From Taeniopygia guttata (taxonomy: Eukaryota > Chordata > Aves > Passeriformes > Estrildidae), in the NCBI RefSeq assembly GCF_048771995.1, contig NC_133026.1, forward strand, positions 62,249,001-62,313,000: a stretch of DNA of 64,000 bases, in the 5' to 3' direction. Position numbers and translations under genes: made by a program. Under the pieces are notes generated by a model. It had not been told where the DNA came from. It worked only from the letters and a program-made list of their open reading frames with translations, and made no database searches. Below, one piece after another: positions 63,501 to 64,000 of the stretch (positions are counted from its first letter, which is position 1; the number at the start of each line of letters is the position of its first letter).

Positions 63501-63708
63501 TTTGGCTGTAAAGCCAGCTGATGATTTGCATATAACTTTCTTGTATGAATCAAGGCACTGAAGTTTGAGAAGTTCTCCTTGCTGGGGTGGAGTGATGGTG
63601 GAATTACAGCACTCATTGCTGCTGCAAAGTACCCAAATCTAATCCACAAGTTGGTTGTCTGGGGAGCAAATGCCAGTGTTACTCAAGAGGATGTGAGAAT
63701 TTACAGTG
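54077..63708 (+). CDS. BPHL: Biphenyl hydrolase-like (valacyclovir hydrolase type), first four coding exons; gene continues past the window
   Basis: Segments 54077-54186, 57126-57229, 59220-59386 and 63555-63708 join in phase to the first 178 codons. The family is an alpha/beta-hydrolase serine esterase that splits amino-acid esters and is linked to mitochondria. Residues 1-36 are rich in Arg, Ala and Leu with no acid, like a mitochondrial targeting peptide. Then come the beta-strand start VNGVYLHYQQTGEG, LLLPGMLGSG (oxyanion region), WDPRGYG, FFERDAKDAVDLM, and the nucleophile elbow GWSDGG with Ser140 and the following Asp141, which in the human enzyme contacts the substrate amino group. Later triad members (Asp, His) would lie beyond 64,000. 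The exon 2 donor (CTAG|GTTTGG) and exon 4 acceptor (AATCAAG) are weak, but phase and protein match support both. Confidence 0.93.
55617..55646 (+). repeat. (TA)n-type microsatellite in BPHL intron 1
   Basis: TATATATATATATG followed by TCTATATATGTATAT. Short, imperfect. Confidence 0.7.
62543..62805 (-). mobile_element. CR1 LINE 3' fragment in BPHL intron 3
   Basis: ATCATAGAATCACAGAACGT is followed by GAGTTGGAAGGGACCCATCA and, further on, ATATCCAACCTAAACCTCCC, the order of a reverse-complemented CR1 tail. The octamer start at the left gives the minus orientation. Confidence 0.85.
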
Positions 63709-64000
63709 GTATGTATGAACTGCATGTTGTATTCTAAATAAATTATTTTACTTTCTACTTGACCCAAGGATCTTAGTCATGTAATAGCTAAGTGGAGACA
63801 GAGCTGAGGACAAAACAAACCTAAAGAGACAGGACACAAAATTCACTGCATTGCTAGGTATAGAGATAGATTAAATTTATAGTGAGAAACTCTCTAACAA
63901 TTACTATAAGGGTAATATAATAGATCTTTTAATAAGCCCTTTCCAGCTTACCCTGATGAAAAGTAGGACTAACAACAGCTTATCAGCAGTTTTCAGAAAG

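Overview
This window is vertebrate nuclear DNA and almost certainly from a bird. It is intron-rich. Its interspersed repeats are CR1 LINE pieces with the avian 3' end (CATAGAAT-type octamers followed by GTTGGAAGGGACC). The gene order NQO2 - RIPK1 - BPHL matches the human 6p25 block. The species cannot be fixed from the sequence alone. All genes lie on the + strand and all were rebuilt by hand from splice sites and reading phase.

Layout. 1-1,090: unique flank with no recognised gene. About 1,090-11,840 and about 11,930-21,315: two tandem units, each with a complete NQO2-like quinone reductase gene of six coding exons (227 and 230 aa). The units share promoter, introns and 3' flank. Their similarity is a patchwork: some blocks are nearly identical and others clearly diverged. 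About 21,560-22,900: a degenerate ~50-bp tandem repeat that surrounds two copies of a GC-rich exon-like block; the second copy has a good splice donor and is the best candidate for RIPK1 exon 1. 27,385-45,667: complete RIPK1 coding sequence (11 coding exons, 690 aa: kinase, intermediate region, RHIM, death domain). 45,668-53,500: intergenic DNA with no gene seen. 53,540-54,550: CpG island and promoter of BPHL. 54,077-63,708: the first four coding exons of BPHL; the gene runs off the right edge.

Function. The NQO2 copies should be cytosolic FAD quinone reductases, RIPK1 is the TNF-receptor/death-receptor signalling kinase, and BPHL is a mitochondrial-type serine hydrolase. Nothing suggests they work as one pathway; the grouping is old synteny. 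The most interesting features are the recent, mosaic NQO2 duplication with a divergent FAD/active-site exon in each copy, and the minisatellite-embedded duplicated first exon upstream of RIPK1. Identity figures are by-eye impressions, and comparisons to human proteins are from memory.
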